64,000 bases of DNA from Streptomyces sp. NBC_01288 (GCF_035982055.1 NZ_CP108427.1:1550001-1614000), one strand, 5' to 3'; positions 50,880-59,764 are shown, numbered from the stretch's first letter. The notes: generated from the letters alone by a model not told the origin. Made by a program: numbers and translations.

Positions 50880-52469
50880 CTAAGAGTTGGTGCCGAAGCG
50901 CTTGCGCACCCGGGACTTGAGGAGCTTGCCGGAGGCGGTGCGCGGGAGTTCGTCCGCGACCACCATCGACTTGGGGATCTTGTACTTGGCGAGCCGGCCG
51001 GCCAGCGACGCGAGCACCTCGTGGGGGTCCGGTGTGGCGCCCTCGCGCGGCACGACGACCGCGCGCGGCACCTCGCCCCACTTGTCGTCCGCGACCCCGA
51101 TGACCGCGCACTCGACGATGTCGGGGTGGGCGAGGAGCAGGTCCTCGATCTCGGCGGGATAGATGTTCTCCCCACCGGAGATGATCATGTCTTTCATACG
51201 GTCGACGATGTACACGTACCCGTCCTCGTCGGTCCGTGCCGCGTCCCCGCTGCGGAACCAGCCGTCGGCGAAGACCGCGGCCGTCTCCTCGGGCAACCCC
51301 CAATAACCGGGCATGACATGGGGCCCGCGCACCACGACCTCGCCGGTCTCGCCGACGTCGGCGGGCGTGAGGTCGGGCCGTACGACCCGTACGTCGCTGA
51401 AGAAGTGCGGCACACCCGCCGAACCCGCCTTGCTGACGGCGTGTTCGGCGTCCAGGAACAGGGTTCCGGGCGCGGCCTCCGTCATGCCGTAGCCCTGGAG
51501 GAAGGTCAGTCCGCGTTCCTGGTAGGCGGCGATCAGCGGGGACGGGACCGGGGAGCCGCCGCAGGTGAGGATGCGCAGCGAGGAGAGGTCGGCGTCGGCC
51601 CAACGGGGGTGCCGGGCCAGCTGGTCGAACATCGTCGGGACCCCGAACATGAAGGTGATCCGGTGCTGTTCGATCAGGTCGAAGGTGGCCGCCGGTTCGA
51701 AGGCCTCGACCAGGACGCAGGTGCCGCCCTTGAGCAGCACCGGCAGGGTGAGCATGTTCAGGCCGGCCGTGTGGAACAACGGGGCGGAGACCAGGGCGCG
51801 TTCGTCGGCGATCAGGTCGGTGTCGACGAGGACGTTGATCGCGTTCCAGGCCAGGTTGCCGTGGGTGAGCATGGCGCCCTTGGGGCGGCCGGTCGTGCCC
51901 GAGGTGTACATGATGATGCAGGTGTCGTCGGCCGTGACGGGCTCGTCGATCGGCTCGTCGGAGGCCGCGGCGAGCAACTCCTCGTATTCCGGGCCGACTT
52001 CGAGGTACGTACGGACGTCGGTGCTGCCCGGCAGTCCGGCGACGAGGCCGGCGTGTGTCGGGCCGTAGACGAGGATCTTGGCGCCGGAGTCGGTGAGTTG
52101 GTGGGCGATCTCGGGGCCGACGAGGCGGGTGTTGAGGGGGACGAAGACCGCGCCGAGGATGCCGGCCGCGAACAGGGTCTCCAGGTAGGAGGGGTGGTTG
52201 GGGCCGAGGTAGGCGATGCGGTCGCCGCGGCGGACGCCTCGGGCGCGCAGGGCGTGGGCGAGGCGGGTGGTTCGTGTATGCAATGTGCCGTAGTCCGTCG
52301 ACGAACCGTTGCCGTGCGTCGGCGGACCACTGTGGACTGTCGACGAACTACCGTGGTCCGTCGACGATCCGCCGCCGACCGTAGACGATCCGCCGTGGAC
52401 CAGAGCCGTGCGGTGCGGGGTCTTGCGGGCCCGGCGTGCGGGCCAGGACCCGAGTCCCTCGTTGCGCAT
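50880..52469 (-). CDS. acyl-CoA ligase (AMP-forming) with heptapeptide repeats
   Basis: Adenylating enzyme of 529 residues that activates a carboxylic acid with CoA. Motifs: IIMYTSGTTGRPKGAML (A3), GYGMTEAAP (A5), RSGDAARTDEDGYVYIVDR (A7-A8) and the catalytic Lys in RTASGKLLKSRV. An N-terminal insert (~24-60) consists of five 7-residue repeats ending in SST or PPT, encoded by a 21-bp tandem array. Related ligases go straight from this point to the region NLRVHALAHAL-like, so the insert is extra. ATG 52469 follows AAGGGG. Confidence 0.92.
   Translation of the reverse strand: MRNEGLGSWPARRARKTPHRTALVHGGSSTVGGGSSTDHGSSSTVHSGPPTHGNGSSTDYGTLHTRTTRLAHALRARGVRRGDRIAYLGPNHPSYLETLFAAGILGAVFVPLNTRLVGPEIAHQLTDSGAKILVYGPTHAGLVAGLPGSTDVRTYLEVGPEYEELLAAASDEPIDEPVTADDTCIIMYTSGTTGRPKGAMLTHGNLAWNAINVLVDTDLIADERALVSAPLFHTAGLNMLTLPVLLKGGTCVLVEAFEPAATFDLIEQHRITFMFGVPTMFDQLARHPRWADADLSSLRILTCGGSPVPSPLIAAYQERGLTFLQGYGMTEAAPGTLFLDAEHAVSKAGSAGVPHFFSDVRVVRPDLTPADVGETGEVVVRGPHVMPGYWGLPEETAAVFADGWFRSGDAARTDEDGYVYIVDRMKDMIISGGENIYPAEIEDLLLAHPDIVECAVIGVADDKWGEVPRAVVVPREGATPDPHEVLASLAGRLAKYKIPKSMVVADELPRTASGKLLKSRVRKRFGTNS
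52294..52398 (+). repeat. five 21-bp tandem repeats inside the acyl-CoA ligase gene
   Basis: Units at 52294, 52315, 52336, 52357 and 52378, consensus near ACCGTCGACGATCCGCCGTGG. Each is 7 codons, so the frame is kept. They encode VHGGSST-like heptads near the ligase N terminus. The core GT(C/A)GAC is shared with the array at 50293. Confidence 0.85.
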
Positions 52470-52479
52470 CCGGTGCCCC

Positions 52480-53382
52480 TTACGTCAGTCCGAGCAGGCG
52501 GGCGGCGTTCTCCTTGAGGATCTTCGGCTTGACCTCGTCCTTGATCGGCAGCTTCTCGAAGTCGGCGAGCCAGCGGTCCGGGGTGAGGACGGGGTAGTCG
52601 GAGCCGAAGAGGACCTTGTCCTTCAGCAGGGTGTTGGCGTACTGCACCAGTTGCGGCGGGAAGTACTTCGGGGACCAGCCGGACAGGTCGATGTGCACGC
52701 CCGGCTTGTGGGTGGCGACGGCGAGTGCCTCGTCCTGCCAGGGGAAGGACGGATGCGCCAGGATGATCTTGAGGTGCGGGAAGTCGACGGCGACGTCGTC
52801 CACGTGCAGGGGGTTGGAGTACTTCAGGCGGATGCCGCCGCCCCCCGGCACTCCCGCGCCGATGCCCGTCTGGCCCGTGTGGAAGAGGGCGATGGTGCCG
52901 GTCTCCTCGATGACCTCGTAGAGGTCGTAGGCCACCGACCGGTCGTTGGGGAAGAAGCCCTGGATGTTGGGGTGGAACTTGAAGCCCTTGACCCCGTACT
53001 CCTCGACCAGCCGCCGCGCCTGCTTCACGCCCGCCCGACCCCGGAACGGGTCGATGGACGCGAAGGGGATGAGCACGTCGGCGTTGGCGGCGGCGGCCTC
53101 GGCGACCTCCTCGTTCGGGACGGGCTCGGTGCCGGTCGCGGACTCGGCGTCGACCGTGAAGATCACCGCGGCCATTCTCCGCTCGCGGTAGTACGCGGCG
53201 GTCTCCTCCAGCGTCGGCTTCCGCTTGCCCTCGACCTTGAAGTAGGCGGAGGAGGCGTCGTGCAGGTCGTCGTCCAGGGAGGAGTGGCCCTTGGAGGACA
53301 CCTCGGCGTGGGTGTGGACGTCGATCGCCACGATGTCGCCGATGTCCATGGCGCGTTCGCCGACGTTCGTGGGGGGTGTCAT
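52480..53382 (-). CDS. amidohydrolase family 2 protein (ACMSD-like)
   Basis: Metal-dependent hydrolase/decarboxylase of 300 residues of the amidohydrolase-2 group. Motifs are VAIDVHTHAEV (metal His pair), GFKFHPNIQGF, LFHTGQTG, ILAHPSFPW and FGSDYP with the catalytic Asp. ATG 53382 follows GGAGG and lies in the TGA stop of the SDR gene; GTG 53385 is an alternative. It may decarboxylate or hydrolyse an intermediate of the pathway. Its substrate is unknown. Confidence 0.87.
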   Translation of the reverse strand: MTPPTNVGERAMDIGDIVAIDVHTHAEVSSKGHSSLDDDLHDASSAYFKVEGKRKPTLEETAAYYRERRMAAVIFTVDAESATGTEPVPNEEVAEAAAANADVLIPFASIDPFRGRAGVKQARRLVEEYGVKGFKFHPNIQGFFPNDRSVAYDLYEVIEETGTIALFHTGQTGIGAGVPGGGGIRLKYSNPLHVDDVAVDFPHLKIILAHPSFPWQDEALAVATHKPGVHIDLSGWSPKYFPPQLVQYANTLLKDKVLFGSDYPVLTPDRWLADFEKLPIKDEVKPKILKENAARLLGLT

Positions 53383-54299
53383 CACGCCTCCGGCAGCTTC
53401 GGTGCGGGGATGCCGACCGACTGGAGTTCGGCGCCGACCGAGGTGGGGAAGGCGTCGGCCAGGGTGTCAGGGGTCCAGCCGCCGTCGGCGTAGGCCGCGC
53501 TGATCTCCTGCGGGTGGGACCAGAGTGCCACCTTGTCGCCGCCGATGCCGATGGCCTGGCCGGTGATGCCGCGCGCGGCCTCGGAGGCGAGGAACGGGAC
53601 GAGGGCGGCGCAGTCCTCGGGGGTGCCGAAGCCCTCGCCCTTGCGGAGGAAGTCGGGCAGCGGGTCGCCGTTCTTCATGGCCTCGATGTACGGGGCGAAC
53701 GCGGGGATCGTCTCGGTCATGGCGGTCGCGGCGACCGGCACGATCGCGTTGACGGTGATGCCCGCGCGGCCTAGTTCCATCGACCAGGTGCGGGCGAAGG
53801 CGGCGATGCCGGCCTTGGCGGCCGAGTAGTTGGTCTGGCCGAAGTTGCCGCGCTGGCCGGCCGGCGAGCCGACCAGGATCAGGCTGCCGCCCTCGCCCTG
53901 CTCGCGCATCCGTACGGCGGCGGCGCGGGCGCAGGTGAAGGTGCCCTTGAGGTGGGTGGTGATCACCGCGTCGAAGTCCTCGTCGGTCATCTTCCACAGC
54001 ACCTTGTCGCGCAGGATGCCGGCGTTGGTGACCAGGACGTCGAGCCGCCCGAACTCCTCGACGGCACGGTTCACCAGCCGCTCGGCGGCCTCCGTCGTAC
54101 CGACCGGGACCACCTCGGCGACGGCGGTGCCGCCCGCCTCGGCGATCGACTTCACGGCCTGCTCGGCCACCGCCTCGTCGATGTCGTTGACGACCACGGA
54201 CGCGCCGTGGGCGGCCAGGGCGTGCGCGTAGGCGAGGCCGAGGCCCCGGCCGCTGCCGGTGACGACGGCGACCTTGCCGGTCAGATCGATGCTGGGCAC
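53382..54299 (-). CDS. short-chain dehydrogenase/reductase (FabG/hydroxyacyl-CoA type)
   Basis: NAD(P)-dependent oxidoreductase of 305 residues. Cofactor motif TGSGRGLGLAYAHAL (~14-28), NAG at ~92, Ser in VGSPAG and the pair YSAAK (~156-160). A C-terminal extension of about 50 residues resembles that of MFE-2/HSD17B4-type hydroxyacyl-CoA dehydrogenases. GTG 54299 follows AAGGGA. It is the first gene of the operon and faces the MarR gene across a 30-bp palindrome. Confidence 0.91.
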   Translation of the reverse strand: MPSIDLTGKVAVVTGSGRGLGLAYAHALAAHGASVVVNDIDEAVAEQAVKSIAEAGGTAVAEVVPVGTTEAAERLVNRAVEEFGRLDVLVTNAGILRDKVLWKMTDEDFDAVITTHLKGTFTCARAAAVRMREQGEGGSLILVGSPAGQRGNFGQTNYSAAKAGIAAFARTWSMELGRAGITVNAIVPVAATAMTETIPAFAPYIEAMKNGDPLPDFLRKGEGFGTPEDCAALVPFLASEAARGITGQAIGIGGDKVALWSHPQEISAAYADGGWTPDTLADAFPTSVGAELQSVGIPAPKLPEA

Positions 54300-54386
54300 G
54301 AGCGGATCCCTTCACACGGCGATACGGCTGCGAGCCGCGCCGGGGTCTGAACACACCGGGGTGCGGCTACGAGATCGAAGCTAAGA

Positions 54387-54416
54387 GCAATAATTGTTGA
54401 CGTCAATAGTTGTTGC
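54387..54416. promoter_or_regulatory. 30-bp imperfect palindrome, likely MarR operator
   Basis: Half-sites GCAATAATTGTTGAC and GTCAATAGTTGTTGC match at 12 of 15 positions when one is reversed and complemented, with a perfect TTGACGTCAA centre (54397-54406). It is the only AT-rich stretch in the gap between the divergent SDR and MarR genes and ends 10 bp before the MarR start. Confidence 0.75.
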
Positions 54417-54425
54417 CGATGGACC

Positions 54426-54971
54426 ATGTGCGTCACACTGGCTCCGAACCACCGCACGCCCCGCCCGGGGCCTCGACCCAGGGAGCCCGCCATCGCCCGT
54501 CAGCCGCACGCCGCGAACCCTCCGATCGACGCGCACGAGCCGTGGATGCGCGGGCTGCACGCGGACACGGGCTACCTCATGTACCGGCTGGGCCTGCGTT
54601 CCGGCCAGCTCTTCAACACGTTCCTCCAGGAGTCGGGCCTGCGCCTGCGCCACTACGCGCTGCTCCGCTTCCTGGCCACGTCCGAGGGCGCCCTCCAGCG
54701 CGAACTGAGCACCCGGCTCGGCTACGACCCGAGCGCGATCGTCGGCCTGGTCGACGACCTGGAAAAGCTCGGGTTCGCCGAGCGCCGCCCTTCCCCCGAC
54801 GACCGCCGCAGCCGCATCGTGGTCCTGACGGCGGACGGCCGCGGCTTCCTGCGCGACACGGACGAGGCGGGCCTGCGCGTCACGAACGAACTGCTGGGCC
54901 CGCTCGACGCGACCGAGCGCGAGACCCTGCACACCCTGCTGCAACGGGTCGCCGAGGACGGACTGACCTGA
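54426..54971 (+). CDS. MarR-family transcriptional regulator
   Basis: Regulator of 181 residues with an unstructured Pro/Arg-rich start of ~35 residues. The winged helix includes LRHYALLRFLATSEGALQREL, the recognition part YDPSAIVGLVDDLEKLGF and the wing RRPSPDDRRSRIVVLT. ATG 54426 has a weak binding site; a later ATG at 54546 would remove the disordered part. Divergent from the SDR operon, it probably represses that operon and itself, with an acyl-CoA or aromatic acid as ligand (inference). Confidence 0.88.
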   Translation: MCVTLAPNHRTPRPGPRPREPAIARQPHAANPPIDAHEPWMRGLHADTGYLMYRLGLRSGQLFNTFLQESGLRLRHYALLRFLATSEGALQRELSTRLGYDPSAIVGLVDDLEKLGFAERRPSPDDRRSRIVVLTADGRGFLRDTDEAGLRVTNELLGPLDATERETLHTLLQRVAEDGLT

Positions 54972-54991
54972 CACCGGACGGAGGCCCGGCC

Positions 54992-55891
54992 ATGACGACC
55001 ACCCGGTCCGCGACGAGCACCGGTTCCGCGACGGCCACGCGCGCGGCGACGCCCACCGAGTCCGCGCCCACCGGACGGTCGGCGACGCCCCCTGAGCCCG
55101 CGCCCGTCACGCGCTCCTCGAAGATCCCCCGGTCGGCGGCGCCCGCCACCCGCTCCGCGCCCGACCGGCTGCTCGCCGTGCTCGCCGCCTTCGACCACGC
55201 GCACACGGCCCTGTCCCTGTCCGACATCAGCCGCCGCGCCGGCCTCACCCTGACCACCGCCCACCGCCTCGCGGGCGCCCTCACCGAGTGGGGCGCGCTG
55301 GAACGGGACGCGTCGGGGACGTACCACGTGGGCCTACGGCTGTGGGAGATCGCGGCGCTCGCGCCCCGCGGCCTCGCCCTGCGCCAACTCGCCCTCCCGT
55401 ACCTGGAGGACCTGTACGAATCGACGCACGAGAACGTGCAGTTGGCGGTGCGGGACGGTACGGAGGTCGTCTACACCGAGTGGATCTCGGGCCGTTCGGC
55501 GGTCGGCGTACACATCCAGGTCGGCGCCCGCTGGCCCCTGCACGCCACGGGCGTGGGCCTCACCCTGCTGGCCCACGGCGACCCGGACTTCCAAGAGGCC
55601 TACTGCGCCGGTCCGTTGGCGTCGTTCACGCCGTACACGATCACCGATCCGCTACGACTGCGCCGGGTACTGGCCGAAGTCCGGCGCACCGGCGTCGCGG
55701 TGAGTACCCGTCAGATCACGGACGACGCCCTGTCGGTGGCGGCTCCGGTGCACGGGCCGGGCGGTGCGGTGGTCGCGGCGGTGTCGGTGGTGGTGCCTCA
55801 AGTGGACGCGCAGGTACCGGCGTTGATCCCGGCGGTGCGGCTCGCGGCGCGTGGGATATCCCGGGCGTCGGGGTGGCGGCCGGAGGCGTGA
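54992..55891 (+). CDS. IclR-family transcriptional regulator
   Basis: Regulator of 299 residues. A low-complexity Thr/Ala/Ser/Pro tail of ~55 residues precedes the IclR winged helix (LSLSDISRRAGLTLTTAHRL, ~72-91). The effector domain (~130-295) contains YTEWISGRSAVGVHI and HATGVGLTLLA. ATG 54992 follows GGAGG at seven bases and is 20 bp after the MarR stop, so both regulators are probably co-transcribed. Whether it acts on the same operon is not shown by the sequence. Confidence 0.9.
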   Translation: MTTTRSATSTGSATATRAATPTESAPTGRSATPPEPAPVTRSSKIPRSAAPATRSAPDRLLAVLAAFDHAHTALSLSDISRRAGLTLTTAHRLAGALTEWGALERDASGTYHVGLRLWEIAALAPRGLALRQLALPYLEDLYESTHENVQLAVRDGTEVVYTEWISGRSAVGVHIQVGARWPLHATGVGLTLLAHGDPDFQEAYCAGPLASFTPYTITDPLRLRRVLAEVRRTGVAVSTRQITDDALSVAAPVHGPGGAVVAAVSVVVPQVDAQVPALIPAVRLAARGISRASGWRPEA

Positions 55892-56013
55892 CGGCGTCGT
55901 CCTCGACCCGGCCCGGACATTCCCCTCACCGGTGAGGTCAGGTCCGCGGGGCCTCGCGCTGCTCGAACGGCGGGTCCCGGCGCTCCGGGGCCCGCCGACC
56001 TGTCATGCGGCGA

Positions 56014-56457
56014 TCAGCAGGAAGCCACCCAGCGGTGGGAGCGGATCTTGACGTTGAAGTTCGACGAGTAGCCACCGTCCTGCACGAAGCAGTAGTGGCT
56101 GCCGGTGTAGTTGGCGCCGGTGTAGAGAGCGACGTAGTTGTACGCGGACGACGTGCCGAGGTTGTAGACCGACCCGACGTTCTGGGTGTCGGACCACGAA
56201 CACTGGACGTCTCCGCCCCACCAGTCCGGGTCGGCGTTGGACCACGAGCACACGGAGCCCGTGCCGTTGATACCGCTGTAGACACACACATGGCCGCTGG
56301 TGCACGCCCACGCCTGCGCCGAGGCACTCGCGGAACTCGGTGCGATCAAACCCAGGGCGGCCATGGCGAAGGTGATCGCCGCGGCGACGAGGGCCATGCG
56401 GCTCCGGCGGCGGGGGCGACTGGACCTGCGGTCGTGCTCCTGCTCGTACGAGGACAT
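56014..56457 (-). CDS. secreted peptidase-inhibitor I36-like protein
   Basis: Small exported protein of 147 residues. An Arg-rich N terminus and hydrophobic stretch end in SASASA, then a Cys-rich crystallin-like domain: CTSGHVCVYSGINGTG, SVCSWSN, VQCSWSD, SHYCFVQ and a final Cys. This is the pattern of Streptomyces metalloproteinase inhibitors and related I36 proteins. ATG 56457 follows AAAGG. It is monocistronic. It may inhibit a secreted protease, but other crystallin-fold roles are possible. Confidence 0.85.
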   Translation of the reverse strand: MSSYEQEHDRRSSRPRRRSRMALVAAAITFAMAALGLIAPSSASASAQAWACTSGHVCVYSGINGTGSVCSWSNADPDWWGGDVQCSWSDTQNVGSVYNLGTSSAYNYVALYTGANYTGSHYCFVQDGGYSSNFNVKIRSHRWVASC

Positions 56458-56604
56458 CCCGAGCCTTTCCTGTGGAGGGTGGAGGGCGCCAACTGGCCTG
56501 CTGCTGGCGGGAATTCATGTTCCTGGTCCGGGTATGTCGGTGTCATGCTCATGTGAGTGCCCTGACACTTCGCAGGTCGACGACAGGGGCCCACGGAGAA
56601 ACGG

Positions 56605-57591
56605 ATGCTCCGCTTTCATTTCACGCCCGAGGACCTCATCAAGGTCAGAGTGGCGACCGAGCCTCATGCGCTCTGGGAGATCGCGGCCAGTCTGCACCGG
56701 CTCCAGACCCGTGAGGGCCGCTGGGCCTACGCGCCCTGGTTCCACGACGCGTGCGGCTCGTTGCGGCGGGCCGGGCTCGACCGTGCGGTGAAGACCTTCC
56801 TGGTGCCGCTCTTCCCGCGCGCCAGCTACTTCCCCGACTTCCTGACGCCTCCGGAGGGCACCCAAGGACTGGACGCCGGGCTGAAGGCCGTTCTGGCGAC
56901 GCCGTACGAGCAGGTCATGGGAGAGGTCGGCACACTCGACCGGGGCGTCGGTGCCCCGGCCTGGGCGCGCCGTCTCGCCGAGCGGGACATGCGCGAGCAA
57001 CTCGTGGACACCCTGCGCGCCTACCACCGCGCGGTGATCGCCCCGCACGAGGAGCACATCCAGGAACGGCTGCACGCGGAGCGGGCCCGGCACGCCCACA
57101 CCCTGTTCCACGCCGGGACCGAGGGCATGCTGTCCGGACTGGGACCCACGATCCACTGGCGGGCGCCGGTCCTGGAGATCGATCCCTATCCGGACCACCG
57201 AGACGTCCACCTCGACGGGCGGGGGCTGCTCCTGATCCCCTCCCACTTCTGCTGGCACACGCCCATCGCCCTGGCCGACTCCGGGCTCCCGCCCGTTCTG
57301 CTCTACGCCCTCCACCACCTGCCGGCGAGACGCTCCCCCACCGGTTCCCCCTCGCTGAGCGGGCTGCTCGGCCCCACCCGCGCCGCCATCCTGAGGGCCA
57401 GCGCGACCGGCTCCACCACCACCGAGGCCGCCCGCCGCGCCGGTGTGACACCCACGACCGCGAGCCATCACACGGCGGTCCTGCGCGACGCGGGCCTGAT
57501 CACCAGCCACCGCCACGCCAACACGGTCCTGCACACCCTGACCCCGCTCGGCGCCGCCCTGCTGCGAACGGGGCCCGGCGGCGAGCGCTGA
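56605..57591 (+). CDS. ArsR-like regulator with large N-terminal domain
   Basis: Protein of 328 residues. The C-terminal ~85 residues form a winged helix (TTEAARRAGVTPTTASHHTAVL, recognition helix near 285; wing TSHRHANTVLHTLTP). The N-terminal ~240 residues are helical and match the DUF5937-type domain of Streptomyces ArsR-like proteins. No metal-binding Cys cluster typical of ArsR/SmtB is seen. It stands alone between convergent and divergent neighbours, so its targets are unknown. Confidence 0.8.
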   Translation: MLRFHFTPEDLIKVRVATEPHALWEIAASLHRLQTREGRWAYAPWFHDACGSLRRAGLDRAVKTFLVPLFPRASYFPDFLTPPEGTQGLDAGLKAVLATPYEQVMGEVGTLDRGVGAPAWARRLAERDMREQLVDTLRAYHRAVIAPHEEHIQERLHAERARHAHTLFHAGTEGMLSGLGPTIHWRAPVLEIDPYPDHRDVHLDGRGLLLIPSHFCWHTPIALADSGLPPVLLYALHHLPARRSPTGSPSLSGLLGPTRAAILRASATGSTTTEAARRAGVTPTTASHHTAVLRDAGLITSHRHANTVLHTLTPLGAALLRTGPGGER

Positions 57592-57762
57592 CTCCTCGAC
57601 TTACTTACCGGCGGCGGGAGTTCCTCCCCCGCACGAGCGATCGACGGATGCTGCCGGTTCCGGCGACGAGGGCTCCGCGTGGGCGCCGGGGCTGGGGGGC
57701 GACCGGTTCGGGTGGCGTGAAGTGGGCCTCCCGGAGCGGGAGTTGGCGAGCGGGTGACTGAA

Positions 57763-57996
57763 CTACTTGTTCTCGCCCGGCTTTCCGACGTGGTCGCCGT
57801 AGCCGGCGGTGTCCTCCCCGGGTTTGGCCGAGGCGTTGGGGGTGGATGTGGATGTGGATGTGGAGGTGGAAGCGGGCGGCATGTGATCGCCGCCGTCTCC
57901 GGACTTGCCGGTCGCGCCGGAGGCGTTGAGCTGGAAGGCGAAGAGGAGTGCGGCCACGGCGAGGGTGGCGGTGAACCAGAGGGTGATGCGTCGCAT
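57763..57996 (-). CDS. small membrane-anchored or exported protein
   Basis: Protein of 77 residues: one hydrophobic segment (LWFTATLAVAALLFAFQL) then a hydrophilic Gly/Asp/Ser/Thr-rich tail. A TSTSTSTST run is encoded by a TGTGGA hexamer repeat (plus strand, ~57843-57868). ATG 57996 follows AGGAG. It lies 32 bp after the ferric-reductase-like gene and is probably co-transcribed with it. No known domain. Confidence 0.72.
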   Translation of the reverse strand: MRRITLWFTATLAVAALLFAFQLNASGATGKSGDGGDHMPPASTSTSTSTSTPNASAKPGEDTAGYGDHVGKPGENK

Positions 57997-58028
57997 GTGT
58001 GCTCCTGTTGCTGACGGGTGGGGTGCCG

Positions 58029-59474
58029 CTACCAGGCGAACTCTTCGGTGTGCACGCTGTCGCGGTGGGCGCCGGCGCCCCGGGCGGCCTTGCGGACGGC
58101 GGTGATCCAGGTGGGCGGGCCGCAGACGTAGACGTCCCGGCGGGCGATGTCGGGGACGAGGCCCTTGAGGACCTGGACGTCGTCGTCGAGGCGGACGGGG
58201 CCGGTGGCCTGCCCGGGTGTGCCGTCGCGGTGCGCGGAACCCGCGGCCTGCCACGACGTGTCGGCGCGGCGCGGGCCCGGGAGGAGGATCAGCTCGACGC
58301 CTCGGTGGGTGGCGATGGTGCGGAGTTCGTCGGCGAACACGGCGTGCTCGTCCTCGCCGTAGCGATAGATGAGGGTGGCCTCGCCGGGGGCGTAGGGGGC
58401 GTCTTCGAGCAGGGCCCGCATGGGGGTGATGCCGATTCCGGCGGCCATGAAGAGCATGCCGGGCCGGGTGCGGTGGCGGGCGGTGAGGGTGCCGTAGGGG
58501 CCCTCGATCAGGGCGCGGGTGCCGGGGGTGAGGCGGGCGGCGCGTTCGCTGCCGTCGCCCGCGGACTTGATGGTGATGCGCAACCGGTCGGGGGTGGGGG
58601 CGGCGGAGAGGGTGTACGGGTTGCCGCGGGACCAGCCGGGGCCGTCGAGGAAGCGCCAGACGAAGAACTGGCCGGAGGCGGTCCGCATCCTGTCCAGGCG
58701 GTGGCCCTTGAAGGTGATCGACACCGTGCCGGGCGCTTCGGTGACCACGGACTCGACGCGCAGGCGGTGGTAGAGGGAACGCCAGGCGGGCAGGGCGACG
58801 CGGTAGAGGAGGGTGGCGGCGAACGCGAAGCCGTACAGGCACCACCAGTAGACGCGGGTCCAGGTCTCGTGGAAGTCGGCGCCGTCGGTGAAGGTGTGCG
58901 GGAAGGTGGCCGCGATGCCGGCGTAGGAGTAGAGGTGCAGCAGGTGCCAGGACTCGTAGCGCAGTCGGCGGCGGGCCGCGCGGATCGAGGTGACCACGAC
59001 CATGATCAGCAGGGCGGTCCCGACGGTGGCGAACAGCATCCATGAGTCGGTGATGAACAGGCGGAGGAGTGCGTCCGGTATCGCCGTGGGTTCGCGGGTG
59101 GACCGTTCCAAGGCGAACAGGGTGACGTGGGCCGTCATCAGCCAGAACGAGGCGAAGCCGATCAGACGGTGCCGGCGGGTGAGCAGGTCGTGGCCCCAGG
59201 ACCGTTCCACCCAGGGGATCCGGGCGAGGAGGACGACCTGGAGGATCATCAGGTCGGAGGCCAGCAGGCCGGCGAGCAGGCCGAGGGAGCCGGTCGCCCG
59301 GTCGGAGGCGGTCAGGCTGAGTGGACCGCCCTGGTTCATCACCCACAGGGCCACGACCGCGACCACGGACAGGATCGCCAGCGCGCCGAGCGGGTCTGCG
59401 AGCGTGAAGCGCCCCCGGCGGGGCGGGGCGGGCGGGGTGCGTTGCCCGCGGGGCAGCTCGGTGGACAGAGTCAT
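58029..59474 (-). CDS. ferric-reductase-like membrane flavoprotein
   Basis: Integral membrane oxidoreductase of 481 residues. The N-terminal half has about six hydrophobic segments with His residues suited to two b-haems (RHRLIGFASFWLMTAHVTLF; WHLLHLYSY). The C-terminal half is a ferredoxin-NADP reductase module: FAD motif RGNPYTLSAAP, GPYGTL, NADPH motif GIGITPMRALL and YVCGPPTW. It moves electrons from NADPH across the membrane, to ferric iron or another acceptor. Divergent from the two-component system, which may regulate it. Confidence 0.9.
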   Translation of the reverse strand: MTLSTELPRGQRTPPAPPRRGRFTLADPLGALAILSVVAVVALWVMNQGGPLSLTASDRATGSLGLLAGLLASDLMILQVVLLARIPWVERSWGHDLLTRRHRLIGFASFWLMTAHVTLFALERSTREPTAIPDALLRLFITDSWMLFATVGTALLIMVVVTSIRAARRRLRYESWHLLHLYSYAGIAATFPHTFTDGADFHETWTRVYWWCLYGFAFAATLLYRVALPAWRSLYHRLRVESVVTEAPGTVSITFKGHRLDRMRTASGQFFVWRFLDGPGWSRGNPYTLSAAPTPDRLRITIKSAGDGSERAARLTPGTRALIEGPYGTLTARHRTRPGMLFMAAGIGITPMRALLEDAPYAPGEATLIYRYGEDEHAVFADELRTIATHRGVELILLPGPRRADTSWQAAGSAHRDGTPGQATGPVRLDDDVQVLKGLVPDIARRDVYVCGPPTWITAVRKAARGAGAHRDSVHTEEFAW

Positions 59475-59557
59475 CGGCGGGCTTCCTTCGTCGCGAGGTC
59501 AAGGCATGCCCCTTGGGGAGGGCGTGTCCCCACCCTTGCGACGCTCTTTGTGGCCGC

Positions 59558-59649
59558 TCTAAGAAACTCGGCGGTCGGGAGCGGCGAGCGCCCCGCTGAC
59601 CTGTGTCGATACCGGCTCGGTGGGAGGAGTGGCCCGCGTGGTTCTTAGA
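59558..59649. promoter_or_regulatory. inverted TCTAAGAA/TTCTTAGA pair in divergent promoter
   Basis: Perfect 8-bp arms at 59558-59565 and 59642-59649, 76 bp apart, in the gap between the ferric-reductase-like and response regulator genes. The right arm continues as TTCTTAGACTTCTT, a direct repeat of TTCTT at about one helical turn, as OmpR-type regulators prefer. Confidence 0.45.
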
Positions 59650-59669
59650 CTTCTTTGTCGTTCACCGCC

Positions 59670-59717
59670 GATCCTTGAGGTAGCTGATCCTTGAGACAGC
59701 TGGTCCTTGAGGCAGGC
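59670..59717 (+). repeat. three 16-bp tandem repeats upstream of the response regulator
   Basis: Units GATCCTTGAGGTAGCT, GATCCTTGAGACAGCT and GGTCCTTGAGGCAGGC at 59670, 59686 and 59702. They end 47 bp before the response regulator start. Confidence 0.85.
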
Positions 59718-59764
59718 GACGGTGCCCGTTCCCGCGGGCGCCGGTGAGGAAGTCGAGGTGCTGC

